A stretch of DNA of 64,000 bases from Neolentinus lepideus HHB14362 ss-1 (Eukaryota; Basidiomycota; Agaricomycetes; Gloeophyllales; Gloeophyllaceae), in contig KV425568.1 in NCBI GenBank assembly GCA_001632425.1, positions 201,701-265,700 on the forward strand, read 5' to 3'. Both the position numbers and the translations under genes were made by a program. The first letter of the stretch is position 1, and every line of letters begins with the position of its first letter. Positions 1-15,008 of the stretch are shown here, one piece after another. A model generated the notes under the pieces. It was not told the origin of the DNA. It saw only the letters and a program-made list of their open reading frames with translations, and searched no databases.

Positions 1-1258
1 GCCGGTCCAAAATATGCCATCTTGCCTCCATAGATCACGCAGACTTTGTCAAAGAGCTGGTACAATGACTCTCCGGCTTGGTACATGGAGACGATAGTGG
101 TGAGATGGGCAATGTCGGTGGCGATGCGAAGCGCGCGACCAAATTCCAATGCAGTGGAAGAATCTAAGCCGCGAGTGGAACTAAGAAATCATGCTTAGAA
201 ACAACTTCAAGTAGAAAACTAGCGAGACTTACTTATCCCACGAACATAATAGGCTTCTCATGGTAAGTGCTTCCGCGATCGATACACGCTTCTTTTCACC
301 CCCGCTTATTCCCCGAGTACTTGCGTCACCCACCAAGGTCTTACGAGCGTGCCGCAGCCCGAAAACAGTCAGAAGCACGTCAACGTAAGTCTTCGTATAC
401 TCCTTTCGGCTCATGTATCCGACTCGATTTCTTGGCGTCCGCGTCTTAGATGCGAAAGTGAGTGTTTCCTCGACGGTCAGGGTGGGGAAGTGGATATCGT
501 CCTCCGGACAGTACTGTACGTCGCCACGATAGAATTGCTTGATGTCGTCTGGCGAGAAAGAATCGTAGTGAACCTCCCCTTCGACCGCATAGTACTCGTC
601 TCGTTGATTCGCCAAGGTCTTGAGGAATGTAGAGCAACCAGACCCGGGTCGACCAAGAACCACTGCGAAAACAGTGGCCATCAGAGCCTGCATTGAGAAA
701 GAGCAGAACAAGGCATACGTAGCATTTCACCCGGTTTGACCACACCCTCAAAACCATCGATGATTTCTCGGACGGGAGGATGTCGAAGCCTCTGTAGTGT
801 GTCAAGAAAGTTCAACGGATTGATGACTGAGCCAAGGGTGGGCTGATACGAGACGGATGCTCCTAGACCCTGCACCTTCAGGTCCTTGAACACGACGCCA
901 AGTGATCTGGCCTTGATGTCAGTCCTCTGCCGTCTGGAAGAGATGTGCATCAGGAGAGAGCCAAGGATCTCGTAGGCAGTACTCACTTCTTAATGACATG
1001 TCGCAATATCTTCTCAAAGTCGAACGGTCCGTCACCCACAGTCAACGTAAGGTCCGAATCACTACTGGAGGCGCGACGGAGGCTACGGTCGGGAATGGCT
1101 TGAGATAGATGGCTAAAGGTGCGACGGTGTTCATGAGTGCCTCCAGAGAGGAGGTTCTGACCATCGACATGAGACGGTGTAGCTGTCCCTTGCGATGCGG
1201 TTGATTCTCCGACATCAGGGCGCGCTGGGGATGGGGCGGTCAAATGCGTGGCCTGCAT
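1..1258 (-). CDS. PDR-type (ABCG) ABC transporter, N-terminal part, cut by window start
   Basis: This is the N-terminal cytoplasmic region and first nucleotide-binding domain of a pleiotropic-drug-resistance transporter, an ATP-driven plasma-membrane exporter. The ATG at 1258 opens a Ser/Thr-rich leader of about 90 residues, then the conserved block before NBD1. An intron at about 678-733 (RC gtatgcc...ttcgcag) joins GEMLL to [16 protein letters not shown]. Walker A has Cys where ordinary ABC proteins have Lys, as is normal for NBD1 of the PDR class. The signature [15 protein letters not shown] and a degenerate Walker B (WDN instead of WDE) follow. NBD1 is therefore of the expected non-canonical type. 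The remainder lies outside the window. It is a near-identical tandem copy of the complete gene at 2976-8398, offset by about 7.15 kb. No lesion is visible in the part seen. Confidence 0.9.
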
Positions 1259-2975
1259 CCAGTGCGAAACAAGAACTTCGTGCAGGACTGTGATGTGCTC
1301 AAGAGACAAAAATAAGTAGCACTGCGGTGAGAAGAATCATGTCCAAACGTACGATAAATCGCAAGCGCAAGATATTTATGAGGGATTGTTCCTCAGACTC
1401 AATGCGATTACTCAGCGCAATTGAGCTGCGTGCCAGTCCGAAAACACGACCGTCAGCCTATGCCTCCCATCTAGTCGTACCTTTTCTGCCGGATGCAGTG
1501 CGTTCTCGCTTGGAAAAACACATGTGCTATGATGGCGCCTCGATGCAAGATGTGCCCAACACACGAAAGGGTATGTCTTCGACAGGCTCGAGAGCAAGGC
1601 CCAGATGAGGTTCTCGTTTGCGAAGTGACCGCGAGCAGGCTCGGTGTTCTGGAATAAAAACACATGTGATAAAGCGAGAGGTGCGTGACAGCGACAATCT
1701 AGATCAAAAGACGCGGAAGCACCTATAGATCTAAATACCGGCTCGAGTCGATCCGTGTGGCTATCGTACCGGTCGGAGATGAATCGCTTCATGAAAGCAA
1801 CCACATTTTGTACTGCCACTCGGATGTTTCGAATCCTGAGGTACGAAACTTATGACTCTGGACATGGGTTGTACCCGTGGGTGTCGAGATGTCGAGTAAT
1901 CGGAGTTTGAAAATTCTGTGGTCTACACTAAGCAAAAGTCGAAGTCCGCTTGTAGCGTAATAAGATCTGAGAGCATACAAACTCGGTTTTGTAGTTAGTC
2001 TCGGGCCATCCTTTCCCAGACACCCTCAAAGGGAACCCCTCTGGGAGAGTCTGGGCCACAACCAGGGGTACTTATCGCCTTGACGCGCTATCTGGTCACG
2101 TCACGCCAGTCGCGCGTGAGGTCCGCACTGGTCGCCCATTGGGCTTGTCGGGCTCTGATTGGCTGGCGTGTTTCGTAGTGCACTACAAAATCCGGTTCAT
2201 AGTACCCCCGATTCAATATTTCGGCTCTTTCTCTCCCGTTCGAATCTCTTTGTTCGTCAAGCTTAGAATGTAGTATGTACTAAATGTCATGTCTCTACCT
2301 ATCCATTATGCAATTTTACGCACGTGTGTTCACCTGTGCATTTTTATGCGCGCCGGAGACTCCGGAGAGGACAAGTTGTTCGACTACTTAGTAGTACCCT
2401 TAGTTCGAGATGTGTAAACGAACTCTATTACCGTGATACTATGAAAGTAGTACTACGGATTAGTAAGTAGAACTCAGGACTTGTATAATTGTACAGTAAA
2501 GACAGAGAATGGCATACTCCTTAGTTCGAGATGCATAAACAAACTAAAGGAAAGACACAAGGAATGCGCATCAAAGAAACAGGTTCATACGCGTTAACAC
2601 CGTATGCATGTCCATCAGCTTCTCAAGCCAAATTCGAAGGGCGTATATCTACCAAAAGCGTCTTATGTTGGGATTCGTAATAGTCTATTTCCAACAGGAC
2701 TACTTGGGAGTCTCTCACCGTGCGGATCTTGTTGTTGAAGTCTCGTCATTACAATTTCCATCGTCTTGGGTCTCGTAAACACTTGCCGTGCAGCGCAGCG
2801 GCCATCTTCTTCTTCTAGCAATGTTCTACTGTTCGGGCAATTAATATACGGTAAGAAGAGTGTGAACATGGTATCTAAGCTATTTCAAATGATATTCCCG
2901 TCTAAGTCTACGTCTATTTCATATGGGTATCTGAGGAGTCATGAAAGGGCGGTTTCCGCGTCTATGAGATAATGA
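1259..2975. other. Intergenic region between tandem ABC transporter genes
   Basis: No gene is supported here. It contains the upstream region of the truncated transporter and the 3' flank of the complete one. The first 350 bp or so (1320-1670) resemble the DNA upstream of the second transporter (8480-8780), with shared blocks such as ttcctcag and gtcgtacc.tttctgcc. The duplication therefore took the promoter along with the gene. The short reading frames here show no recognisable protein. Confidence 0.6.
2398..2548. repeat. Pair of short direct repeats, about 25 bp, 121 bp apart
   Basis: Two near-identical stretches beginning ccttagttcgagatg and continuing with a variant of gtaaacgaact occur at about 2399 and 2520. 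They flank an AT-rich spacer with several tagtac-type words. They could be upstream factor-binding repeats of the ABC gene or the relic of a small insertion; nothing seen decides between these. Confidence 0.4.
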
Positions 2976-5900
2976 TTATCTCCTGGATATACGCCTGCGG
3001 AGTGCACCCAGAGGATTCCCGGATTGGATACGGAAAACATAAGTGAAGACATAGATGGCCGCCGTCTGGATCGCAAAAAAAAAAGTCAGCAGATGCGCAA
3101 GACCCAGAAGAGACGAGTCACTCACGTTGAAAGCAATATACACGAAGAACAGACCAAAGTTCCTCCATCGATGAGCGTATTCGATGTTGAAGTATGTGGC
3201 CAGCAACTGGTCTGTTGTACGCGATGAACAGAACTGGCAACCGCTAGTGGCGTTAGGATCGGCCAAGTATCCACCAGCGTAAGATATGAAGGCCTGCATG
3301 TAGTCGCCGCATGTCAGGCCAGAAGGAGGCGTCAATGTCACATATTCTACGTCGCTGCAGGAGATGAGCGTCTTCCCAACAGCTGTAAGCCGAAACCTGT
3401 CAGTCCATGGTTCGCCCGAGAGACCCGAAGAAGCCTACATTGACCCAGAAGACCCTCGATAAGATAGGTGAATGGCGAAAGACGATACATCCACTGCCAC
3501 CATCCTAATTGAGCATACGGTTGCAAAACGCCATTACTGGGAAGTGCGTTAGGGTCTGGCCGTGACGACAAGAATTTCACTCACAAGATTAGGACAAAGG
3601 AGAAGAGGAAACCGAAGATGAGTGAAGCTATCTGAGCACTGGCAGACATCGCAGCGACAGCCTGGCCGATAGTCGTGTAGTACAATGGGAAGGCAATCCC
3701 AAGCATCAAGTACGTATATCCGGCTCTGTCGTCCGGGAATCCAACCGTCCAATACCAACATAAGAAGAACAAAGTGGAACCAATAATGTTCCAAGGTATC
3801 TCTGCCAGTATCTGTGATGTCAAGAGCGCTGTCCAGCTATACATGCGACTCGGTCGTTCCCGCACTTCGTAGATGTTTCGCATGTGGATGAATGGCACCT
3901 GCAATTGTTGAGACAATGCCACAGGCATGACCAGAGACATGTACACAGCCTAAGCACGATATTCAGTTACGAATACATGAGATCCAGACTGAAACTCACG
4001 AAAAGCTTGTCCTGTGTGCCTTGCAGAGTATTTTTTGATTTGAAGAAAGTAAAACCGATGAAGAGGCCGCCGACGATATTAAGCAATATCTTCGCCAGGA
4101 GATACGTCGGGCTGCGCCAGTGCGATTGAACATCACGCTTCGTGAGTTGTGCGACCTGATGCATCCAAGACGTTGAAAACTCTGTATGCAACTCGGTTTC
4201 GACCGGCGGTCTCTTTCGGCCTTCATCATGGATTGCGTCTAGCTCCTTTGTTAGATCTTCTGCTTCCTTGGATTTCTTCCAGACGTCATGCCAATCTAGC
4301 TGGCTTGTGGCCGTAGCTCCGGCGCCAATAACGTCAAGCATATATTCCGCACTGCAATGAGATGAGCACGGTGAAACACTGGCGAGTGAAGTGGCATACG
4401 GATTTTCATCAGGTGCACAAGAGCGAGCGCCATGATCATGGAAATATCGGATAAGAGTAGAAGAATTCTTTCCTAAGTCTCCGAAGTATACCGTTTGACC
4501 GCCTTTCCGCAAGAGCAACAGACGATCAAAGACCTGGAAGAGTTCGGCTGAGGGTTGGTGTATACTGTGTTGAAGTCGTCAATCATTAGACAGCCGGGAA
4601 CGAAACGAGCCTAGGACATACGTGCAGAGAATCGCCTGTCCGTTGTCGGCCAATTTACGCAAGAACTTTACAATAGCCCAAGCGCTTTGAGAATCCAAAC
4701 CCGAGGTCGGCTCGTCCAGAAAGAGGAGTAATTTAGGCTAAGAGAGGATGTGCTACGTTAATCGGACGCAGAAATAGAAAAACCGCTAACGAGCGTACCT
4801 TGGCAGCGAGTTCAACGGCAATAGTGGTTCTCTTTCTATGTTCGACGGAAAGAGTGCCGACTACGGCATCCGCATGATCCCTCAGACCGCACATGTTTAG
4901 ACACTCCTCGACCCTGAAGGTAGACGAAAATATCAGCAAGGATATTAGGATGCGATCACACTATCGCCACTTACCATGCTTCCTTCTCATGCTGGGGGAT
5001 GCGTTGAGGCTGCCTGAGATTGGCCGAGAAGAGTAAAGCTTCCCTAATCGTTGACGTTTCGAGGTGGGTATCCATCTGCTGGCAATAGCCGCTGTACAAA
5101 CGAGTTTGTAAGCTATTGAGATGACTCGATTGAATGCCATGAAAACACACGTTTGTGCTTGGAAGTCAGGAGGTAATCTGTGCCCGCTGACAAACAGATC
5201 GCCTTGCACTACTCCCACAGTTGTTCTCTGTGCCAGAACATTCAAAAGCGTGGTCTGCGAGGGGAAACGTCAGTCCATAGGAAGTGGAGGTAAACTAACC
5301 GCACAAACTTTGCCGGCACCAGACTCGCCCATCAATGCGGTCAACCTCCCTGGAGCTACATACCCGGATACATCATTGAGCAATTTCCTATGGCCACCGG
5401 AGACCGGGACAGTATATTGAAGGCCTAGCCAGGAGAATACATCTGTCATGCTGAAGTCCGGATGGGCCGGAACCTGCTCCTCGTCATCCTGTACCCTCTT
5501 CTCCGAGTCACCCACTGCCGATTGGGCAACCTTTTCTTCGTCGCTGACATCGCGTTTGTCGTCCAATACTGTTCGTGAGCCACGTTTGAACAAGGTCACT
5601 GCGGTCACAGCAGCTGATGACGTCTTTATTTCCGTCAGAAACAAATAGATCGCGATGAAACCAACTACAAAGACGCAGACGATGCCGAAGTTCTGTCGGA
5701 GCATGTCAGGCTCGGCGGCGCTCGTAAGCGATATCATGACTTACACGCCAAGTATTGTGGTAATAGTATCCATAAGAAAGCGCCACGTATCGCGCACCGT
5801 CTACCACCACCTGACCCGGAAGTGAACCGACAGTTGTGCAAACTTGATTAGCCAGAGAGACTCCCTCATAGCCTGGTCCCTGTGGTACCAATGTCGCGCA

Positions 5901-8398
5901 GATACCATTCACGGTATGGAACTCATTTGTGAGGATACCTTCGTAACCAAATCGCAGAGGCTAACAACCGGGTCATGTCAAAAGAGTGAAACTGAGGGAG
6001 GGAGAGACGGTACACGTACGTCAATATACGTGATCCAACGGAGTGCACCTATCATGTCACGTTTCGGTATCGTGTATCCAGTGTATAGTGCGGAGCCCAT
6101 CAAGAACAATCCCGCGAGAGCTTGAGCTGGCGCTGGATCTTTAAAACCCGCTGCAAGCATGCGGAAGAAAGATTTCAAGGTGACTGTCAGGACAAACACG
6201 AAGATAAAAAACGTGCTATGGGGCGGTAAGTTGGAGGAAAGTGGAGCTCAAGGCGAAAAAGACGTACAAAAATTGGCCAGCACTCTTCTGGAGACCAACG
6301 AGGAGGTATAGGATCATAGAGAACAAAAGAAGCGTAAAAAACGTAATCGGGATGTCAACCAGGGTAAGGGCCAAAGCCTCAATATACGGATGGTACATGG
6401 CTGCCTTATAGTGGCGAAGAACGATGGGATGTTGAGTGAATAGTGCGGGGATCTCGGACAGAGAGTTGATCGCAGCGAATAACAGAGCACTGTATCCAAG
6501 CGAAAATGTATCAGCGGGGGGGTCTTTTTATAAACATACTGTGTGGAGAACCCACAAGAACAAGACGCCGCCACGCGAAAAATAACCGGATGTAGAATCA
6601 GGGACCTTCAGGAAGACTGTGCCGATAATTATAGCCTTTATAGTGAATGAGCTAGGAGAATGATCAGGTAAGCAGATCTGTGAGGAATAGGCAGCGCCTA
6701 CGCAATCTGTATGATCTGCGCCCCCATGTTTCCTTTCAGAATCTCTACCCGCCGCAGCATAACTGCACGCGTCTGCATTGGAAGAGAGATCGTATAAGGA
6801 CTCGTCTTTGGCATATGCTGCGCTCGCTCAGCCCGTGCACTCGATCGGTATGCTTCCGCTCGCTCGGGACTCTCAACAAATTGAGAACGGTACTGCGCGA
6901 CATTACTAGCATTCTCTTGGCCAAAGGAGCTCGCTTTGAAGTATGCAGCAAATTCCGCAGATGTGTGCGGGACCGGCAATACATTATCTGAACGCAAGGT
7001 CCGTCCCTTCGGATCGGTCACTATGGAGTGAACAATAAGTATATATCGCCTGCCAACAAATGAGAGCAGTTACCCGCTACGAGGAAATCAGCCGTTGTCT
7101 GCCGATTCGGAGACTTATATCCCATGTCGATGAAATATTGTCGAGCTTGATTGGCCGGTCCAAAATATGCCATCTTGCCTCCATAGATAACGCAGACTTT
7201 GTCAAAGAGCTGGTACAATGACTCTCCGGCTTGGTAAATAGAGACGATAGTGGTGAGATGGGCAATGTCCGTGGCGATGCGAAGCGCGCGACCGAATTCC
7301 AACGCGGTGGAAGAATCTAAGCCACGAGTGGAGCTACGCATTCATGCTTAGAAACGACTCTACGCAGCAAGGTAGTAAGACTCACTTATCCCATGCGCAT
7401 AATAGGCTTCTCGTCGCAAGTGCTTCCGCGATCGATACACGCTTCTTCTCACCCCCGCTTACCCCCCGAATACTTGCGTCACCCACCAGGGTCTTACGAG
7501 CGTGCCGCAGCCCGAAAACAGTCAGAAGCACGTCGACGTAAGCCTTCGTATACTCCTTCCGGCTCATGCCTCCGACTCGGCTTCTTGGTGTACGCGTCTG
7601 AGATGCGAAAATGAGTGTTTCCTCGACGGTCAGGGTAGGAAAGTGGATATCGTCCTCCGGACAGTACTGTACGTCGCCACGATAGAATTGCTTGATGTCA
7701 TCAGGGGAAAGAGAATCATAGTGAACTTCCCCCTCGACCGCATAATACTCATCCCGTTGATTCGCCAGGGTCTTGAGGAACGTAGAGCAACCAGACCCGG
7801 GTCGACCAAGAACCACTGCAGAAACAATGGCCATCAGAGCCAACCTTGAGAAAGAGCCGAACAAGACGTACGTAACATTTCACCGGGTTTTACAACACCC
7901 TCAAAACCATCAATGATTTCTCGGACCGGAGGGTGTCGAAGCTTCTGTAGTGTGTCAAGGAAGTTCAACGGATTGATGACTGAGCCAAGGGTGGGCTGAT
8001 ACGAGACGGATGCTCCTAGACCCTGGACCTTCAGGTCCTTGAACACGACGCCAAGTGATCTAGCCTTGATGTCGGTCTCTTCCCGTCTGAAGAGATGTGC
8101 TTCAGGACAGTGCCAGGGATCACGTAGGCGGTACTCACTTCTTAATGACATGTCGCAATATCTTCTCAAAGTCGAACGGTCCGTCACCCACAGTCAAAGT
8201 AACATCCGAATCATTACTGGAGACGCTACGGAGGCTACGATCGGGAGTGGCTTGAGATAAACCACTAGAGATGCCCTGATGTTCATCAGCGCCTGCAGAG
8301 ACGACGTCGTGACCATCGACGCTAGTCATTTGTGAAACGTTTGATTCCCCGATGATAGGCCGCTCTGAAGATGGGTTGGTCAAATGCGTGACCTGCAT
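2976..8398 (-). CDS. PDR-type (ABCG full-size) multidrug ABC transporter
   Basis: This full-length gene has the order NBD1-TMD1-NBD2-TMD2 of CDR/PDR5-type exporters, which extrude drugs, fungal metabolites or lipids across the plasma membrane. The ATG at 8398 ([11 protein letters not shown]) matches the start of the tandem partner. NBD1 shows [29 protein letters not shown] and [14 protein letters not shown]1 exons span about 7.0-5.6 kb and include the family segment [20 protein letters not shown]2 shows [22 protein letters not shown] and [12 protein letters not shown] (about 5.35-4.7 kb). TMD2 has a Cys-rich external loop near the end ([19 protein letters not shown]). The last intron (about 3080-3138) joins FFVYIAFN to [11 protein letters not shown], and the protein ends in a basic tail at 2976. 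There are many short introns. The degenerate NBD1 and canonical NBD2 are normal for the class. I see no disabling change. The substrate cannot be inferred. Confidence 0.93.
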
Positions 8399-9894
8399 CG
8401 AGCCCGACACAAGAGGTTCTGAGGAATTCTATTGAATTACGATATGACGAAAGGACAGTGACAAGCAGCCCAGCAGCGAGCTTAAACAGAAGGCAGCCGC
8501 AAGCGCGAGCTATTTAATGAGGCATGGTTCCTCAGAGTTCGTACGATTATTCAGCACAACTTGGCTACATACCAGGTTGCAAAACCGATCGGCAGCTTAA
8601 TCCCTGCATCTTCGTCGTACCGCTTCTGCCGAATGCGGTGGTAGTTGTACCATTTTCGTGTGAAGAAACACATGCCTTATTATGACGGTCCAATACATCA
8701 TGGCATGCTCGGGAACTGAGGAACCTCCTCCGGCATTGTTCTCGAGCTTGTCGAAGTGGCAAGGAACAGGCTCGATGATCTGGGAGAAAACATGTGATAA
8801 TGAGATAGGTTCTCGATAAGGGGGATCTAGATGGAATGATGCGGAAATACCTGTATGAACACCGGTTCGAGTGGATCCGTGTGGCTACCGCACTCTACCG
8901 GAGATGCGCTGCTTTCATGGAAGCATCCACAACGCACTGCCACTTGGGTGTCAGGTTATGCCCATGGACGGGCGGCTGTATCCGATACGGCTCTGCGATT
9001 GTTGTGTGAATATGTGATGGGGAACATGCAAATACCAAATCTATGGAGACTCGTGCTGACGAAGACGAAACCAGAGAGTCTGTTAGAAGAACCTCTCTGT
9101 GTGACAAAGGGGTCGATGTACCGTGCACGCTCCGTGTCTGATAAGATCTCGTTTCATCTCTGTACCAAGATGCCGAAGTGAAGTCGGCGTGGCGGATCAT
9201 CTTGCAACAGACATCTCCAGCGCTCGGTGTATACCAATAGGTAGCAGTGAATCTGCACGCATTTGTTACATTGTGAAGAATTTTCATACGTGTAACCTGT
9301 TAGCATGTTCTTAGAAACGATGCATTGAGATTCCATAAACGACGCACCAGTGAGACATTACACTCTTCGGCGTTTGAAGAGTCCGGGCTGAGTGTCGCTT
9401 CTATCTGGCGTGTCAACCAGCCGTCAGACGTGTCATAACGGAAGTCAGGGGTTGATGATAGCAGTGCCGTCTACAACCCGGTATCGCGAGTTAACCAAAG
9501 CCGAGCTGCAGCCTGAATGCAGACCATGAAGTCGAGAGCATACAAATCAGGAACTGCTTGCCATTCGCATGTGATTTTCATGCCACGTGGATTGCTTTGT
9601 TTTTGAGCAGTGTTCCTCTTGGGCACCCCTGTACTTGCGTGCAGTCATCTCTGTACCTGTACAAACTCTGCGTGTCCATGCTCGACTTTTACTAGTCATC
9701 AGTGATACTGAGACCTCACGACACGGTTTAATGATCAAACAGATTCGTCGCTACCTGAGCAGCGGAAGCACTGGTGAGCGATGTGCCAAGGACACTGAGG
9801 TAAACACTGGTCCGCACAGAAGGTACAAGTCCGTAGCTCACGACGCACGCCGACTTCCTAATCACGATTGCTCTCACCGCCAAACCCCTATCAG
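8399..9894. other. Intergenic: upstream region of ABC transporter, then non-coding
   Basis: The part next to the transporter (8410-8850) is homologous to the upstream region of the partner gene at 1270-1750. From about 8.9 to 9.9 kb I see only short unrelated reading frames and no recognisable domain or RNA gene. Confidence 0.5.
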
Positions 9895-11211
<1,317 letters not shown>

Positions 11212-11935
11212 TATGTGATGACTGTTGCCTATAGATGAGGCTGATGACGGCTTGAGATAAGGACTTCCGGGATTTCTACCGTATGTATCTGCAAATAGAT
11301 AATGTCCGAACACCTGTGAACGCGAGTAGAAGTGTCGCGAATGTCTGCCAGTCACGCTTCCGCTAAAGCATTGAGATATTGGATTCAGGATCCGAAACCA
11401 CCTTGAACTTTCCGTTCATATTGCTCTGAAATAGCTGCAGTATTGACGACGACTGCCTAGATATATATCGCGGTATAAAGGGAGAAGAACAAGCACGACC
11501 TGAATTTGTTGCACTTCACTTCTAATTCATCCTCTGCCCGATCAGCTCGCCTCCGACGTTTCAGTACCACTCAGACTGTTTTTCCAGATTACAGGCCGGT
11601 GTCGTTTGAAATGGAGACGTAGTAATTGTATGGTGTTGTGTCGGCCAAAGCCCGACATCCCAAGTGTTTTCTGTCTCACTGGAAGAGGAGTTCACCGACA
11701 TTGATTCAAGAAAATGATTTCAGCAGTGAAAAAGAGAGAGATTTGGCTGTGAAATTACCATAAAGGGGGTCTTGGTCAGCAGATCAAGGTCGAAAGGGGA
11801 AATCCGGAATGCGAGCGCGGTCGTTGGTTGCTCGCTGATTGTTGTGCCGAACGACGAGGACGCTGCTCTCGACGTCGTCATTTGGGCGAGCGTCCCTGCG
11901 ACAAGCAATCTCTCTTCCAATTTTCTGTACTCGCC
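11212..11935. promoter_or_regulatory. Divergent upstream region shared by SDR copy 1 and complex I subunit gene
   Basis: The 724 bp between the two start codons contain no supported gene. A TATAAA word sits near 11472 within tatcgcggtataaaggg, and an ATATATAT run lies just before it. Either gene could use this segment. Pyrimidine-rich stretches occur nearer the complex I start. Confidence 0.4.
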
Positions 11936-14710
11936 ATGCTTCGGGTTGCCTCTAGACAGCCGTCGGGGCGCCTTGCCAAGGTTGTCTGCTCATCTACATC
12001 AAATGGAGGTACGTCTACCCCAGTGTCTCGCTAGTCATCGAGAGAGCTGAAGTTTCACCAAGCTCGACGACACATATCATCTACACCACCTCGGCAGGCC
12101 GATATCACTTTGACGGTGGACGGGAAGGAGGTCACGGTGCCGCAGGGTATGCGAAATGACGCAGAGCGAGAGTAGAGAAACGTTGACGGAAATTCGTCCC
12201 TTAGGATCTGCTCTGATTCAAGCATGTGAAGCTGCTGGCGCGGTTATACCAAGGTATATTTGCTGAACTAGAATTCCTATTGCTTTACTCAAGCCTTGGC
12301 TGTGCCTAGGTTTTGTTACCATGATAGGTACGATGCTTCCTGTCAAAAGTCTTGCTTGGACTTACATCTTGTGAAGATTGGCGATCGCGGGTAACTGCCG
12401 GTATGTGATACTTATCAGTGTGATCAGTCGTACACTCATTCGACTCGCCGCAGTATGTGTTTAGTTGAGGTAGAGAGGTCACCGAAGCCTGTTGCGTCCT
12501 GGTATGCGGAATGAGTACGATCCGGTGAATCTTCCTGAATTATATCAATAGTGCAATGCCCGCCATGCCTGGTTCCAAGGTATGGACGAACACGCCTTTG
12601 GTCCATGAAGCTCGGTGAGTGTCCGCAAGGCTTTGATCACTTGTGCCGGCATTTTAATTGCAATTCTTATCAGTGAAGGTGTCATGGAATTCTTGCTTGC
12701 GAACCACCCTCTGGATTGTCCCATTTGCGACCAGGGCGGCGAGTGTGACCTGCAAGACCAGTCCATGCGTTATGGTTCCGACCGGACCCGTTTCCATGAG
12801 ATTACGGGCAAGCGTGCGGTGGAGGACAAGGATCTGGGCCCACTGGTCAAGACTTCCATGAACCGCTGCATTCAGTGTACGCGCTGTATTCGGTTCGCGA
12901 ACGAAGTTGCCGGCGTGGAGGAACTCGGTTCGACCGGGCGTGGTAACGACCTCCAAATCGGCACGTACGTCGAGAAGACGATGGACTCCGAGCTTTCTGG
13001 AAACATCGTCGATCTTTGTCCCGTTGGTGCGCTGACAAGCAAGCCCTATGCCTTCCATGCCCGCCCCTGGGAGCTGAAACACACCGAGTCCATCGATGTT
13101 CTGGATGCCGTGGGCTCAAACATCCGTGTGGACTCGAGGGGAGTGGTCGTCATGCGCGTTCAGCCGCGGACAAACGATGATGTGAACGAGGAGTGGATCA
13201 GTGACAAGACCCGGTATGCGCACGACGGCCTGCGGTTCCAGCGCTTGACCAACCCGCTAATCAAGCAAGGTGATCGTTTCGTTCCCGCTTCCTGGGAGGA
13301 TGCTCTCTCGGCCATCGCGAATGGGCTCGCAAGTTCAGGAGCCCAGGGCAACGAGATTCAGGCCGTCGCTGGGCATCTGGCTGATACAGAGTCCTTGGTT
13401 GCCCTCAAGGACTTGGTCAATCGACTTGGTTCCGATAATCTTGCTCTCGATCAAGTTAATGGCTACGCACCCCCCGTTCACGGTGTAGACATCCGCTCGA
13501 ACTACCTATTCAACTCCACGATACCCAAGATAGAGGAGGCTGATGTCATTCTCCTTGTCGGTACCAACCCTCGTCATGAGGCGGCTGTCATGAACTCTCG
13601 CATCCGGAAGAGCTGGTTACATACAGGTCTTGAGGTCGGTCTCATCGGTGAGAGAGCAGATACGACGTATGGCTACGACTATCTCGGACCCGACGCCAAG
13701 GCATTGGCAGACTTCATTGCTGGAAAGGGTGAATTTGCCAAGAAGTTCAAGGCGGCGAAGAAGCCCTTGATCATTGTTGGGAGTGCTCTCAACGAGCATG
13801 CCGATGGTCCCGCTGTCTACAACGCTCTTGCGAAGTTCGTGGAAAAGAACAAGAGCACTCTGCTTACGCCAGAATGGCAGAGTTTCAGTATCCTCCAGAG
13901 AGTAAGTGGTGTGTTTTCGTGTCCTTTACAGTGTCCAATATCGTTTGTCTGGTATTAGCACGCTTCCCGCGCTGCTGCGTACGATATTGGATTTGTTCCT
14001 TCCAAGCAGGCGGCGGCGACAAAGCCCAAGTTCATCTACCTCTTGAACGCTGACGAAGTCGATCCCAAGTCGATACCTCAGGATGCCTTCGTAGTGTACC
14101 AGGGTCACCACGGTGATCTTGGTGCTCAGTTGGCTGATATCGTCCTTCCCGGTTCTGCCTACACCGAGAAGGCCATGACATGGATCAATACAGAAGGTCG
14201 TGCGCAGTTAGGTCGCGCTGCTGTTCCTCCGCCGGGTGCGTCGCGGGAGGACTGGAAGATTATCCGGTACGTATCCATATTCCATCATGCCAGAAATATA
14301 TGAAGCTCACACGATATATTAGCGCTCTTTCCGAGATTGTGGGTTCGCCGTTACCGTACGATGACATCCTCAGCCTGCGTGATCGTATGTGGGAGATCTC
14401 GCCCACTTTGGTGAGGTATGACGTTGTGGAACCTACGTCTGTAGACGTTGCTGTAGCTGGCTTGAGCACCCTCGTTGCCCAGACCGCCAGTGCGAAAGTC
14501 TCTGGTACGCCATTCCGGAAACCAATCGCGAACTTCTATCAGACCGATCCTATCTCTCGAGCGTGAGTGCTTTTTGTTCTTATCGTGCTCCAGCCACTAA
14601 GGCGTCCCGTTTGCAGTTCCGTGACTATGGCTCAGTGCACGCGGTCGTTCGTGAAGGGGGAGAACTATGGCTTCAGCGATGCACCACAGGCCAAGGTGGC
14701 CGTCGCATAG
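11936..14710 (+). CDS. NDUFS1: NADH:ubiquinone oxidoreductase 75-78 kDa iron-sulfur subunit (complex I)
   Basis: This is the largest peripheral-arm subunit of mitochondrial complex I; it carries three Fe-S clusters on the path from NADH to ubiquinone. Eleven exons (11936-12008, 12063-12146, 12205-12253, 12310-12327, 12377-12400, 12454-12501, 12552-12614, 12674-13901, 13959-14266, 14323-14562, 14617-14710) sum to 2229 bases, giving 742 residues, the usual family length. The N-terminus [15 protein letters not shown] is a typical matrix-targeting presequence. Cluster ligands appear in order: FCYHDR...NCRMCLVEV...ASC, then [20 protein letters not shown], then [12 protein letters not shown]. The C-terminal part is the molybdopterin-oxidoreductase-like domain that has lost its cofactor in this family. 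The 5' half is cut into very short exons (18 and 24 bases), whereas the core is one 1.2 kb exon. No lesion was seen. Confidence 0.97.
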
Positions 14711-15008
14711 TATGGCTTTAACTAATATTGTACACAAAAGATTCTCTGCAAAAGAATACACTTTGGTCTCTTCACTACTACCTGTAGTGCATGCGTGGAC
14801 TGTGATCATAGTGGGTCGTCGATATTATAATGAATTGAGCTACATTTCTGCCTGAAAACATACACACACCTAATAAGATATGCGTCAGACCTATAGTACA
14901 CGTCCGTGAGTAGAGGAGAAACTAATGGTACACGGTTATGGATGAGTTACAGCCCCATAATAATTAAAAGACCCAAGAAAAAACAGAAGATCGTAAAGGA
15001 GAATCGTG

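Noticed and set aside
267..7864. Plus-strand frames across the ABC transporter exons
   Set aside because: They are antisense shadows of strongly conserved minus-strand exons.
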